Source of the DNA: Cyclobacteriaceae bacterium
GTDB lineage: Bacteria > Bacteroidota > Bacteroidia > Cytophagales > Cyclobacteriaceae
NCBI GenBank assembly: GCA_022841475.1
Contig: JALHRJ010000011.1
Coordinates: 1 to 64,000, forward strand
Direction of reading: 5' to 3'
Length of the DNA: 64,000 nt
Every line of letters begins with the position of its first letter. The stretch's first letter is position 1. The translations under genes and the position numbers were made by a program. Below, in pieces: positions 1 to 9,460 of the stretch. A model generated the notes under the pieces. It saw only the letters and a program-made list of their open reading frames with translations. It did not search any database and was not told the DNA's origin.

Positions 1-9
1 CTTTATAGA

Positions 10-70
10 TCCTTTGTGGCTTAGTGCCTTAGTGGCTTAAAAGGGGCAATACTTAATTTGAACCACTAAG
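10..70. repeat. Intergenic CTTAGTGG/CCACTAAG inverted repeat
   Basis: The words CCTTAGTGGC and CCACTAAG are inverted copies flanking an AT-rich spacer, with an additional CTTTGTGGC/CTTAGTGCC duplication. Such CTTTGTGG/CTTAGTGG-type sequence is common between genes in this phylum (recalled, not searched). It lies upstream of the first AraC gene and encodes nothing visible. Confidence 0.4.
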
Positions 71-89
71 ACAGTTACGTACGATTTTA

Positions 90-97
90 TAATTTTG
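90..97 (+). promoter_or_regulatory. Putative -7 element TAnnTTTG
   Basis: TAATTTTG matches the Bacteroidota -7 consensus TAnnTTTG and lies 23 bp upstream of the first AraC-type gene. No TTTG -33 element is seen at the expected distance, so this is a weak call. Confidence 0.35.
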
Positions 98-120
98 CTC
101 ATTAAATCAGCATTCAATCA

Positions 121-1269
121 TTGAATAACTTTCAACTCATTCAAATTCTATACTCTGCCGCAAGTATTCAAGGGTTGTTCCTTTCGTTTTTGTTGGTAAG
201 AACGAAAATCAATCAGCCCGCCAACCGGATACTCGCCATTCTTCTGATCATTCTTTCTTTCCATTTGATTCTGGTGGGGTTTGATAACCGCGATTTTTTT
301 CTAGCCTTTCCACACCTGAGCCGTGTGTCGTGGATCATCGGTTCACTTTATTGGCCTTTGATTTATTTGTTTGTGCAATACATTACACAAACCCAACCGA
401 ATAAGATCTGGAAAAGCTTCTGGCTCTTTGTTCCCTTCTTGGTTCTCCTCATGGTTATGCTACCTTACTATACCTCGAGTAGCGATGAGAAGCGTGCCCT
501 GCTAACTAATTTTGAGGAAGCTTCACGCGATGATTTTGGTTGGATCAATCAGGTGGTCTCGGTGCTGCATATCTTTTTTCAAACCTTCATTCTCATTTAC
601 TATCTGAAATTCGAGAAAAAACTCTATGAAGAATTCTCAGAAGTAGAATCCTTGCGTATCCAATGGCTCAAACAATTTTTGATTCTTACCCTCGCAGCTA
701 CCCTATTGGCAGTCTTCTCTTTCTTTGCCCGCACCTGGCACATTCCTGTGCTTTCTCAATTATATTCATTTCACTTTATAGGCATCGTCTTATTATTTTA
801 CTGGCTTTCGTACAAGGCGCTTACCCAACCCGTGCTATTTGGAATTGTGAAAGAACAAAATTCAACAGCTACTATAGCTCCTGAAGAGAAATATAAAAAG
901 TCGACACTTGAAGCCGAACAACTCACGATTATATTCGAAAAAGTAAAGCATGTGCTCCACACCCAAAAGCTTTATCTTAAAAATGACCTGACGCTGACTC
1001 AACTTTCTTTGGCTGTGGATATCCCCCGCCATCAGCTATCACAAGCCATCAACTCCAGCTATACCGGAAATTTTTTTGACCTTATTAATGACTACCGGGT
1101 GGAAGCCTTTAAGCAGTTTGCCTCCCTTCCTGACAAAAAACACCTTAGTCTGTTGGGTATTGCGCAAGAGGCAGGGTTCAACTCGAAAGCCTCATTTTAT
1201 TCAGTGTTCAAGAAAAAAACCGGAATGACCCCGGCCGAGTACCTGGAAAACCAGTCCAAAGCCGCGTAA
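121..1269 (+). CDS. AraC family transcriptional regulator with membrane-embedded N-terminus
   Basis: This 382-residue protein has about seven hydrophobic segments in residues 1-235, followed by an AraC-type double helix-turn-helix at roughly 275-375, including the signature GFNSKASFYSVFKKKTGMTPAEY. This membrane-sensor AraC layout is common in Bacteroidota, where the ligand is usually unknown. The start used is a TTG, because no in-frame ATG occurs upstream; a later start is possible. It probably regulates the two following genes in the same direction (an outer-membrane protein and an S41 lipoprotein), but this is only inferred from position. Confidence 0.85.
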   Translation: MNNFQLIQILYSAASIQGLFLSFLLVRTKINQPANRILAILLIILSFHLILVGFDNRDFFLAFPHLSRVSWIIGSLYWPLIYLFVQYITQTQPNKIWKSFWLFVPFLVLLMVMLPYYTSSSDEKRALLTNFEEASRDDFGWINQVVSVLHIFFQTFILIYYLKFEKKLYEEFSEVESLRIQWLKQFLILTLAATLLAVFSFFARTWHIPVLSQLYSFHFIGIVLLFYWLSYKALTQPVLFGIVKEQNSTATIAPEEKYKKSTLEAEQLTIIFEKVKHVLHTQKLYLKNDLTLTQLSLAVDIPRHQLSQAINSSYTGNFFDLINDYRVEAFKQFASLPDKKHLSLLGIAQEAGFNSKASFYSVFKKKTGMTPAEYLENQSKAA

Positions 1270-1364
1270 ATTAGTCCAAACTGATTGGTATAGACCTTTA
1301 GACATGGATTCGGGTGCAACTTTTAGGTGGGGTTACGTTCATTCCCCCATAAAATAATTGAAAG

Positions 1365-2204
1365 ATGAAACTTACAATAACCCTTGCGGCACTACTCATT
1401 ACCGGGCTGGCCGCACATGCACAAAATTATGAAACAAGGCCGTGGATGCCACTTGAAAACAGGATTGGACTGGCGTTGGGTATCGGGTCGGTAACGTACC
1501 TCGATAAAAACTCGTCACCACTGGTCTATCAAAGCCGACCTAAAAACCTGCGCGTGTTTTACAACCTGGAAAGCAATGACTTCCTTTTTTCTGTGGATCT
1601 GGATGTGCGAATGGGAGGTAATTCTCCTAAATATCATAATGACAGAACCCTGTTTTTTCAGGAGGAAGACTATAAAGGAAATAAAGAAGACAAGAAGTTT
1701 CCAGCGGGCGGTTCATTTTTGGCTGGCAGAATTTCGCTTGGTGCGTATTATAAAATTTCATCTACGCAAGAATCTACCTTTAAGGTAGCCGTGGGCGGAA
1801 GAATTATGAATGAAATGTTTTATCCACAGGGCTGGAACACCGGAGGAATGTTTAACGCGCTGAGTTTTAGTCCAGAGGCGCTGACACAACATCGCATCAA
1901 TGAGCATCATAAGTTTACGGCTTCGGTGCGCATTCCGGTAATCGCACGACTTACCCGCTTACCGTACGATAACACTGTTTCGGCACCAGATAAAGACCAG
2001 GTGCGAGGCTTCTTCCGCAATTCAGAGTGGGTTGGCCCGAGAAAATTTCTTGCTCCGGCTGTGACCCTCGGATATAATTATCAAATCAATCAGCGTTGGG
2101 GTGCCGGACTGAATTATGAATTGGGCTGGTATAACATTCAGCAATCACAATCAATGAAAGCGTTGAGTCAGTCATTACTTGCAAATTTTTACCATCAGTT
2201 TTAA
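1365..2204 (+). CDS. Predicted outer-membrane beta-barrel protein
   Basis: The 279-residue product starts with a clear signal peptide (positive start, hydrophobic core, cleavage after AHA-Q near residue 20). The mature part alternates polar and aromatic residues in strand-like runs and ends in phenylalanine (FYHQF), which is typical of an outer-membrane barrel. I do not recognise a specific family. It sits 95 bp after the AraC-type regulator and before an S41 lipoprotein in the same direction. A periplasmic beta-rich protein is the alternative. Confidence 0.6.
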   Translation: MKLTITLAALLITGLAAHAQNYETRPWMPLENRIGLALGIGSVTYLDKNSSPLVYQSRPKNLRVFYNLESNDFLFSVDLDVRMGGNSPKYHNDRTLFFQEEDYKGNKEDKKFPAGGSFLAGRISLGAYYKISSTQESTFKVAVGGRIMNEMFYPQGWNTGGMFNALSFSPEALTQHRINEHHKFTASVRIPVIARLTRLPYDNTVSAPDKDQVRGFFRNSEWVGPRKFLAPAVTLGYNYQINQRWGAGLNYELGWYNIQQSQSMKALSQSLLANFYHQF

Positions 2205-2210
2205 TAGCCA

Positions 2211-2273
2211 CCACTCCCGCCCCCTCTCCCCAGGGCGAGGGGTGTCCGAGGAACGAGGACGGGGTGAGGGAAG
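2211..2273. repeat. GC-rich intergenic palindromic repeat
   Basis: Left arm CCCTCTCCCC (2222-2231) pairs with right arm GGGGTGAGGG (2261-2270) with one mismatch, around a GTCCGAGGAACGAGGAC core. The composition is strikingly GC-rich against the AT-rich surroundings. Similar 'CCCTCTCCCC ... GGGGTGAGGG' blocks are familiar as dispersed intergenic repeats in Bacteroidota genomes (recalled, not searched). Confidence 0.55.
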
Positions 2274-2299
2274 GAATAAGTTAACTAAAACAAAACAAC

Positions 2300-3361
2300 A
2301 TGAAACCAATAAAATATATCCACAGTCTTTTCATTACCGCAATTTGTTCGTCTTTTATCATGGCCTCTTGCGAGGAAGAATTGATCGGACCCGAAAAAGC
2401 AAACACGCCAACCAATAACTTCGAACAGTTTTGGAAAACATTTGATGAACACTATGGAATGTTCGATGTAAAGAACATCGACTGGAAAGCGATTCACGAT
2501 CAGTTCAAGCCAAAAATTAACGATCAGATGACGGACGAAGAACTTTATAAAGTATTGAGTGATATGATCGTTTTGCTCAACGATAATCATCTCAATCTTT
2601 ATCCCACCAATGGTAAACTCCCCGTTTTTCCAGGAGGAGTGCTGAGTTATCGCAATGGGCAACTGCAAATATTAAAAGTGCAGGAAGATTACGATCTGGA
2701 AGTAGCAAAGAAATACACTACAGACTACAAGCAGGTGACTGAAAATATCGGATATGGAAAACTGGCTACTAACCTGGCGTATATAAACTTAAAGGGCACC
2801 GATGGACTGAATGATGTAGAGAAGCAAATGGAAAAAATAATGACCAGTGTTAACGATGTCAGTGGTGTGATTATTGACATCCGGGGTTTCTATGGCGGTT
2901 ATGATCCGGTATCACAATATGTGGCGGGTTGTTTCGCTTCATCTAAAAAATTATACATGACAACCAAGAAACGCAACGGACCCCTGCATACCGATTTTAC
3001 TGAAACTGCTGAATGGTACATTGAACCTAAGACCAGTATGCCTTATACCAAACCAGTCATTGTGCTTACTTCCCGTTTCACGCAAAGTGCCGGAGAAACT
3101 TTTGCTTTGGCGCTCAAACAGTTTGATCATGTAAAAGCGATAGGAGACACCACGGCCGGAAGCTTTTCCGATAACCCCAACTTCGAAATGTATAATGGCT
3201 GGATGTTCAGTGTATCGGTAGGCGACTATCGCGCACCGGGCGGAGTAAGTTACGAAGGATTTGGGCTGCCACCCGATGTATACAGCAAAACCACGAAAGA
3301 GGATTTACTTGCGGGAAAAGATGTAACGCTGGAGAAAGCGATGGAGATGCTAACCCACTAA
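2300..3361 (+). CDS. S41 family (tail-specific type) peptidase lipoprotein
   Basis: This 353-residue protein begins with a lipoprotein signal; the lipobox MASC puts the lipidated cysteine at residue 24. The S41 domain follows: an IIDIRGFYGGYDPVSQY segment, then TSRFTQSAGETFALAL, where the serine of QSAGE is the expected nucleophile, then GDTTAGSFSD. No PDZ domain is evident between the N-terminal helical region and the catalytic core, as in the CtpA-like lipoproteins of Bacteroidota. It should sit on the periplasmic side of a membrane and cleave peptides; the substrate is unknown. It is last in a same-direction row behind an AraC-type regulator. Confidence 0.88.
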   Translation: MKPIKYIHSLFITAICSSFIMASCEEELIGPEKANTPTNNFEQFWKTFDEHYGMFDVKNIDWKAIHDQFKPKINDQMTDEELYKVLSDMIVLLNDNHLNLYPTNGKLPVFPGGVLSYRNGQLQILKVQEDYDLEVAKKYTTDYKQVTENIGYGKLATNLAYINLKGTDGLNDVEKQMEKIMTSVNDVSGVIIDIRGFYGGYDPVSQYVAGCFASSKKLYMTTKKRNGPLHTDFTETAEWYIEPKTSMPYTKPVIVLTSRFTQSAGETFALALKQFDHVKAIGDTTAGSFSDNPNFEMYNGWMFSVSVGDYRAPGGVSYEGFGLPPDVYSKTTKEDLLAGKDVTLEKAMEMLTH

Positions 3362-3370
3362 AAATTGAAC

Positions 3371-3400
3371 GCGGAGTTTCTATCATAGAAACTCCGCTTT
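3371..3400. terminator. Bidirectional terminator hairpin
   Basis: A near-perfect palindrome, GCGGAGTTTC-TATCATA-GAAACTCCGC (3371-3397), followed by TTT on the + side and preceded by A-rich sequence, lies between two convergent genes. It fits a shared rho-independent terminator. Confidence 0.75.
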
Positions 3401-3409
3401 GAACTAAAT

Positions 3410-4735
3410 CTATTCTTTATCAATGGACAAAATAGTTTGCAAAAGCACGTTTGCTCCATTGGTCATATCAATTGATTTTGTAAACTCTTTGGGTGAATGG
3501 CTGATGCCACCCACGCTTGGAACAAAGATCATCGCCACAGGAGCAAGCATAGCCATCTGTTGCGAATCATGCCCTGCGCCACTTTGCATGAATTTGGTTG
3601 TTAAGCCCAATGCTTTTGCCGACACATCAATTTTTTGCTGTAAATGTTTATCGGTAAGGGCAGGTTTTACCTCGCTGGCCTCACGCTTAAAACTAATTTT
3701 GGTTTTTGAATCAGCTGCAATTATGTCGGCCCGTTTTTGTATGTCACCAAAGAGTTGTTCAATTTTTTCAAAAGACAAATCGCGAATCTCCAAACCTAAT
3801 GTTACATGACCGGGCACCACATTGTATGCACCGGGTAAGGCTGTAATTTTACCAATGGTTCCTACCTGATTTCCGGGCAGGCTATTGATCACTTCATTTA
3901 CAGCGATGATTAATTTTGATGAAGCCAGTAACGCATCCTGACGCAATTTCATAGGCGTAGTGCCTGCATGGTTGGCAAAACCTTCTACAGTTACTTTCCA
4001 ATCCACGATGCCAACAATTCCTTCCACTACACCAATCTGTAAATTTTCAGCATCCAGCATGCCCCCTTGCTCAATATGCAGTTCTAAAAACGCATGAAGC
4101 TCGCCCTTCGTTCTGATGCAGGATTGAATGTGATCCGGATCTCCGCCAATGGCCTTGATTCCTTCTGCCATGGTTACCCCACTTTGACTAATTTGTTTCA
4201 ATCCCTCAGCCGAAAGGTTCCCCGCGATGGCCCGGCTTCCGATAAGACCTCCTTCTTCATTGGCAAAAATGATTACTTCCAAAGGATGATTCGTTAGTGT
4301 TTTATTTTCATTCAACACTTCAATCACTTCCAATGCACTAAGAGAACCTAACGTGCCATCATAGTTACCACCATCGGGAACCATATCAATGTGCGAACCA
4401 AAGGCAATGGGTTTTAAGGATTGATTTTTTCCTTTTCGCTTGCCGCTGATATTCCCGCCTGCATCAATGCTTACATCAAGACCTGCTTTTTCCATTAGGT
4501 CCATAAACCAGGCACGACCCTCAATGTCACCTTTTGTATAGGCAACTCGGTATCCATGACCCTTTTCATCTCGGCCAAATCTGGCTAACTCGTTGATGCG
4601 AGCTTCAATCCGTTGTCCGTTTACCTTGAGATTGTTGCTATCGAACAAACTCTTACCATTTGTGTCAAACGCTCCGAACGCACCCGCACTCATAGCGATC
4701 AGGGATGATTGTTTAATGAAGGTTCTGCGGTGCAT
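3410..4735 (-). CDS. M20-type Zn-dependent amidohydrolase (allantoate/N-carbamoyl-amino acid hydrolase family)
   Basis: This 441-residue enzyme starts with a Tat-like signal (HRRTFIKQSSL, twin arginine, hydrophobic AMSAGAFGAF). M20 metal-site motifs follow: GSHIDMVPDGGNYDG, FANEEGG, LELHIEQGGML and AGHDSQQMA, together with the family-typical GFANHAGTTPM. These match the hydantoinase/carbamoylase and allantoate amidohydrolase branch, which releases ammonia or carbamate from N-substituted amino acids. Export by Tat suggests periplasmic action. No purine- or hydantoin-pathway neighbours are seen, so the substrate remains open. Confidence 0.85.
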   Translation of the reverse strand: MHRRTFIKQSSLIAMSAGAFGAFDTNGKSLFDSNNLKVNGQRIEARINELARFGRDEKGHGYRVAYTKGDIEGRAWFMDLMEKAGLDVSIDAGGNISGKRKGKNQSLKPIAFGSHIDMVPDGGNYDGTLGSLSALEVIEVLNENKTLTNHPLEVIIFANEEGGLIGSRAIAGNLSAEGLKQISQSGVTMAEGIKAIGGDPDHIQSCIRTKGELHAFLELHIEQGGMLDAENLQIGVVEGIVGIVDWKVTVEGFANHAGTTPMKLRQDALLASSKLIIAVNEVINSLPGNQVGTIGKITALPGAYNVVPGHVTLGLEIRDLSFEKIEQLFGDIQKRADIIAADSKTKISFKREASEVKPALTDKHLQQKIDVSAKALGLTTKFMQSGAGHDSQQMAMLAPVAMIFVPSVGGISHSPKEFTKSIDMTNGANVLLQTILSIDKE

Positions 4736-4823
4736 GGTTGGTGAGATTACATAATTATTCGGTTAAGTTACCACAACCCTAAAATATATCAATTATTGAT
4801 CGGTAATATTCCAGCCAAACCAT

Positions 4824-5987
4824 TTAACTCTTCGGCTTTGGTTTCATTCCAAACAAAAAACGCATCACATTAAACGGTCGGATCAGTAGCAGATAAAAAG
4901 CGGTACAACTCATCAGCGTAAGCATGGCAATGGTCCAATACTTGGCTGCTATGCTCCAGTCAAACTGGCAGATATAATAGCCGATGGCAATAATCACAGT
5001 TTGATGTAAAATATAAAAAGGATACAAGCCCTCACTTACTTGGGTCAGCCAGGGGTGAGGTTTATTTAGATAATGCTGACCATAAGCAATAATAGTAATG
5101 ACTGTAAACCAACTGAGAAAAATAGCGGTGATATCAAAGATCAGTTCTACCGTGTCATCCGTCCACGGCAGCGCAATCAAATCGCGAAAGTGAAAGTAAC
5201 AGATATAAAAAGGTATAAGTGTAAATAACATTACCACAAGCAAGTGCTTTCGGTTTTTACCGATGGATAGCCAAAGTTTATTTTCTGAATAGCAGAGCAT
5301 TCCAAAAAAGAAAAAGCACATGTAGAATACAAAGAACGCCCAGTCCGTAAGGTTATGTTCTTCGTCAGGGAAGTAGGGGCGCAGCAATATTTGTGTAACA
5401 AAGATGAATAGCGATGGAATAAGTAAAATACCTGCTGGGCTGGAAAACCAACGGGCAATTTTATCTCTGAATGCTTGTGATTTTGGCGAGCGAATATAAA
5501 TCAGGAATGGAATCAGGATTAATGAATACAATAAAAGGTATAAAATAAACCACAGGTGGTGCCAGCTAAAACTTCCACTCGGGTAAGGTTGAAATTCAAA
5601 CACAGTTTTATAGAAATCCCAATATCCATCATACTTGTTGATATGCTCGTAATAAATCTGTGGCGGCACTACTACAAACATTCCAAATACAAGCGGAATA
5701 AATAATCTGCGGAAACGTTCTCCGGCAAATTGCTTCGGAGTTCGTTTGCCCAAGGCCATGTAAGTGCCCGCTCCTGAGATAAAAAGCAATAAGGGCATCC
5801 GGAAATAGTGAGACCAGATCATCCAGTATTGAAATGTAGTGGTGGTTTCACTATTCTTCACATGCCAGCCCCATTCATTAAACCACATACCGGTGTGGAA
5901 AAATAATAGAATGGCAATGGCAATGAGGCGTAACCAGTCAAGGTCGTGTCTTCGTTGTTGGTTGTTGTTGATCAGGGATTCGTTCAT
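4824..5987 (-). CDS. Acyltransferase family 3 (OpgC/MdoC-like) membrane protein
   Basis: A 387-residue polytopic protein with about ten membrane segments. It opens with RRHDLDWLRLIAIAILLFFHTGMWF, the usual first helix of acyltransferase-3 proteins with the conserved histidine, and later shows an SGAGTYMAL segment. Members transfer acyl groups such as succinate or acetate to glycans; OpgC-like ones modify periplasmic glucans. It lies 75 bp downstream of an AraC-type membrane regulator on the same strand and may be its target. The acceptor is not predictable. Confidence 0.82.
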   Translation of the reverse strand: MNESLINNNQQRRHDLDWLRLIAIAILLFFHTGMWFNEWGWHVKNSETTTTFQYWMIWSHYFRMPLLLFISGAGTYMALGKRTPKQFAGERFRRLFIPLVFGMFVVVPPQIYYEHINKYDGYWDFYKTVFEFQPYPSGSFSWHHLWFILYLLLYSLILIPFLIYIRSPKSQAFRDKIARWFSSPAGILLIPSLFIFVTQILLRPYFPDEEHNLTDWAFFVFYMCFFFFGMLCYSENKLWLSIGKNRKHLLVVMLFTLIPFYICYFHFRDLIALPWTDDTVELIFDITAIFLSWFTVITIIAYGQHYLNKPHPWLTQVSEGLYPFYILHQTVIIAIGYYICQFDWSIAAKYWTIAMLTLMSCTAFYLLLIRPFNVMRFLFGMKPKPKS

Positions 5988-6062
5988 GGGTTTTCTTTTT
6001 GTTCAAAGAAACGGTTCCACAAAACAAAAGTATGCCCGATTTTATAAGCTGGAAGGGCGACT

Positions 6063-7223
6063 TTATAAAGTCGAACGCCATTCGGAGGGTGTTTTGCCGG
6101 TTAGCTTTTTAAAAGCTGTATTAAATGACGATTTGGAGTTGTAGCCTACCTCTTCAGCAATCTCCTCCACTTTAATGTTTGATTTCTCTTTGAGCAAGCG
6201 TTTGGCTTCTTCGATCCGGTATTCGGCCGTCATCTCAAAGAAAGATTGATTGAGTCCATCATTGATCACCTGCGATAAGGTATGCACGGTTGTCTTAAGT
6301 TGGTCGGCCAGGTCGGGCAGGCAGAAATCTGATTTAAGGAATGGTTTTGTTGTGGCCATCAATTCCTTAAGTTTTGACAAGAGCACTTGCTGTTGTTCAG
6401 CAGTTACCGATGAGGTTTTATACTTGGGTTGATCTTCCAGGGAAGCAGGTTTAAAAAATCCGGAATTCTTGATTACCGAAAAACTGGTGAAATAGATCAG
6501 CAATGCTATGTAGGTCGCCAATATATGATCGCCATAATCATTTTCATTAAAGAGTTTTACCAAAAGAATAATCACGAAGGCGGATACCATCTGTATGGTA
6601 CCCATCCGCAACGTTCTTAACACAGGGTGTTGAGGATGCCAGAAGGATTCGGCTTTTTTTCGAAATGCTTTCACCACTTCCAGTGTTCCGATGAGAGCAT
6701 AAAAACAAAGGTTGATAAGCGTTACCTGCGAATGATAATCGGTAAGAATAAAGAAGTAAGGGTTATAAGGATAGTTAACATCACGAAAAGGTAAATCAGG
6801 CCTATACGAATCGACATAGGCATTATATTTAAAATCATCGGGCAAAATCAGAAAAGGAATATGTATCAGAAAATAAAAAACCGGAAAGGCAAAGTGCCAG
6901 TAGTACTTGCGCGGCACCGGGCCTCGGATAAGACTTACTACCAGTAAATAAAAACTGGGGCCAATCACGAAACTTAACGCTTCTGAAAAATCTACCAGGT
7001 AAAGCATTTTCATGATATACCCGGAGTACATCAGAAAAATTTCGAAAATGCAGGCCGTAATCGAAAACAAGAACAGGGCATGAAACAGATTTACTTCATT
7101 TTTCCGATTCTCCGAAGAGAGGAAGAAAAACAAAAGAAACACGCCCTGAACTATGCCCAGAAAAATAAAGATCGAAAAAAGGTCAATCCGGTAATCCACA
7201 AAGGTGACAGTAAACGCTGGCAA
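6063..7223 (-). CDS. AraC family transcriptional regulator with membrane-embedded N-terminus
   Basis: The 386-residue protein repeats the layout of the first gene in the window: seven hydrophobic segments in the first ~235 residues, then an AraC helix-turn-helix (about 285-385) ending with EVGYNSKSSFNTAFKKLTGKTPSEWR. It precedes the acyltransferase on the same strand, 75 bp apart, and diverges from the transporter at 7301. Ligand unknown. Confidence 0.85.
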   Translation of the reverse strand: MPAFTVTFVDYRIDLFSIFIFLGIVQGVFLLFFFLSSENRKNEVNLFHALFLFSITACIFEIFLMYSGYIMKMLYLVDFSEALSFVIGPSFYLLVVSLIRGPVPRKYYWHFAFPVFYFLIHIPFLILPDDFKYNAYVDSYRPDLPFRDVNYPYNPYFFILTDYHSQVTLINLCFYALIGTLEVVKAFRKKAESFWHPQHPVLRTLRMGTIQMVSAFVIILLVKLFNENDYGDHILATYIALLIYFTSFSVIKNSGFFKPASLEDQPKYKTSSVTAEQQQVLLSKLKELMATTKPFLKSDFCLPDLADQLKTTVHTLSQVINDGLNQSFFEMTAEYRIEEAKRLLKEKSNIKVEEIAEEVGYNSKSSFNTAFKKLTGKTPSEWRSTL

Positions 7224-7300
7224 AGTAATATATTTGAAATAATGTTCGGCTACTATTTAATCACTAAGATCGGTGAAAAGGGAGTAGGACTTCTTTAGAT

Positions 7301-8929
7301 ATGATTGATCTGCTCAGTGAATCTTCGCTCCTGCTATTGTTTGTTGTTCTGGCCGTAGGCGCACCCCTGGGCAAAATAAAAATTGCCGGCATCAATCTCG
7401 GTATTGCTTCCGTGCTTTTCACGGGTCTGGCATTTGGCGCATTGTCACCCGATATCAAATTACCCGCTATTATTTATGAAATCGGATTAGTACTATTTAT
7501 TTATTGCATCGGTATTTCCAGTGGCGAACAGTTTTTTGGTAACCTTAAAAAGAAAGGCTGGAAAGAAAATATGCTAGCGTTTGGTGCTATCGGGTTTGCC
7601 TTTGCATTAGTGTTATCCCTCGCGTCATTCTCGTCATTAAAATATTCACACCTTGCCGGAATTTTCGCAGGAAGTCTTACCAATACACCCGCATTAGCCG
7701 CTTCTCTGGAATTTATTAAAGGAATAACTCCTGTCGCCCTCATTGAATCAGCCTTAGCCGAACCCGTAGTTGCCTACTCAGTAGCTTACCCGATGGGTGT
7801 GATTGGAATGATTCTCGCCATCGTATTATTTCAGAAGATTTTTAAAACTTCTTTAAAGACTACTGCGGAAGTTGCTCAAGCCGATAAGATTACAAACGCC
7901 ACGGTGGTGATTACGAATGAGAAAATTATTGGGCATGCAATTCGCGAGATCAAATCAAAATACAAACTCGATGTAGTTTTTGGTCGCATTAAACATGATG
8001 GCTCCTCTTCACTGGCACTGGAAACAATAACATTGGCACCGGGTGATCTCATGACCATTGTAGGCAAACCAGCAGAAATTGAAAAAGCCACTACACTGTT
8101 AGGCAAAAAAAGTGAAATCCATCTGGACGTTGATCATCAGCAACTGGACATGCGCAGGGTTTTTGTTTCCAACCACAATATCATTGGTCAATCATTGAAA
8201 GATCTCAATCTTCCACACACGATGGGCATCATCATCACCCGCATCCGCAGGGGCGACAGTGATATTCTACCCAATGCCAATACCACGCTTCAGTTTGGTG
8301 ACCGCGTGCGGATTCTTACCGGAAGAAATGAATTGGCAGCGGCCAGCAAATTTTTTGGTGATAGTTATTCAGCCCAAAGTGAAATCGATATTCTGACACT
8401 GAGCTTGGGCATGGCAGCCGGATTTTTATTAGGCATGATTCCCATTCCTTTTCCCGGTGGTATCTCATTAAAATTAGGTGTTGCCGGTGGGCCACTTATT
8501 GTTGCCTTACTGCTGGGTGCCATAAACCGGGTTGGCAAATTGGTTTTTGTTATGCCGTATAGTGCAAATCATACTATACGACAATTAGGATTGGTATTGT
8601 TTCTGGCAGGAATCGGTACACGCTCGGGTTATGCTTTCCGCGAAACACTTACCAACAGCGATGACGGCTTAACATTGTTTATTGCGGGGGCCTTTGTTAC
8701 ACTTGCCGTTGCCTTTTTCTTTCTCTTCATTGGTCATCAATTTTTAAAAATCCCATTTCCACGATTGGCAGGTATGCTTTCCGGTGTACAAACACAACCT
8801 GCTGTTTTAGCATTTGTTAATGAGCAGGCAAAAAGTGAACAACCCAATATTGGATACTCGTCTGTCTTTCCTATCGCCACGTTGGCAAAGATTATTTTTG
8901 CACAAGTACTGCTAACCATATTGAGTTAA
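7301..8929 (+). CDS. AspT/YidE/YbjL-type transporter with RCK_C domains
   Basis: A 542-residue membrane protein built as two blocks of about five helices separated by a soluble centre (about 190-345) with two TrkA-C/RCK_C-like repeats (ALETITLAPGDLMTIVG and NTTLQFGDRVRILTG). This is the signature layout of the AspT/YidE/YbjL family, which includes aspartate-alanine exchangers and many uncharacterised members. The regulatory domains suggest ligand gating. It is followed by a GNAT gene 23 bp downstream. Confidence 0.82.
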   Translation: MIDLLSESSLLLLFVVLAVGAPLGKIKIAGINLGIASVLFTGLAFGALSPDIKLPAIIYEIGLVLFIYCIGISSGEQFFGNLKKKGWKENMLAFGAIGFAFALVLSLASFSSLKYSHLAGIFAGSLTNTPALAASLEFIKGITPVALIESALAEPVVAYSVAYPMGVIGMILAIVLFQKIFKTSLKTTAEVAQADKITNATVVITNEKIIGHAIREIKSKYKLDVVFGRIKHDGSSSLALETITLAPGDLMTIVGKPAEIEKATTLLGKKSEIHLDVDHQQLDMRRVFVSNHNIIGQSLKDLNLPHTMGIIITRIRRGDSDILPNANTTLQFGDRVRILTGRNELAAASKFFGDSYSAQSEIDILTLSLGMAAGFLLGMIPIPFPGGISLKLGVAGGPLIVALLLGAINRVGKLVFVMPYSANHTIRQLGLVLFLAGIGTRSGYAFRETLTNSDDGLTLFIAGAFVTLAVAFFFLFIGHQFLKIPFPRLAGMLSGVQTQPAVLAFVNEQAKSEQPNIGYSSVFPIATLAKIIFAQVLLTILS

Positions 8930-8952
8930 CTCACCTTTCTATAAATTTGACC

Positions 8953-9459
8953 ATGATCTCAAAAGCCGTTGTTGAAGACGCTCCCGCCTTGGATAAGCTT
9001 GTTAATTCTGCTTATCGCGGAGACTCCTCGCGCCAGGGTTGGACCACTGAAGCAGATTTGCTGGATGGCACCCGTACCGATGCAGCCGCCATTGCCGAAT
9101 TGATACAAACCCCACGTACCACACTCTTAAAGTATGTGGAAGAAAATGAAATACTCGGTTGCGTTGAGTTGCGCAATCAGGATAGTAAACTCTATTTAGG
9201 TATGCTAACCGTTAAACCTCACTTGCAGGGAAAAGGTATTGGCAAAGAGTTGTTAAATGCTGCGGAAGCAGAAGCCAAAAACCAAAAATGCACTTCGATT
9301 TTCATGACCGTGATCTCCGTTCGCAAAGAACTTATTGATTGGTATCTCCGGCATGGTTATCACCTTACGGGTGAACGAAAACCATTTGCTTTTAACGACC
9401 CCCGCTTTGGTCAGCCTAAAATGAAGCTTGAGTTTATTGTGCTTGAGAAAAAATTATAA
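8953..9459 (+). CDS. GNAT family N-acetyltransferase
   Basis: A 168-residue GNAT fold: the acetyl-CoA-binding loop is visible as LTVKPHLQGKGIGKELLNAAE (Q/R-x-x-G-x-G motif), followed by LIDWYLRHGYHLTGERKPF near the C-terminus. I chose the ATG at 8953 over the TTG at 8947. It follows the AspT-like transporter with a short gap and may share its transcript. The acetylated substrate is unknown. Confidence 0.85.
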   Translation: MISKAVVEDAPALDKLVNSAYRGDSSRQGWTTEADLLDGTRTDAAAIAELIQTPRTTLLKYVEENEILGCVELRNQDSKLYLGMLTVKPHLQGKGIGKELLNAAEAEAKNQKCTSIFMTVISVRKELIDWYLRHGYHLTGERKPFAFNDPRFGQPKMKLEFIVLEKKL

Positions 9460-9460
9460 A

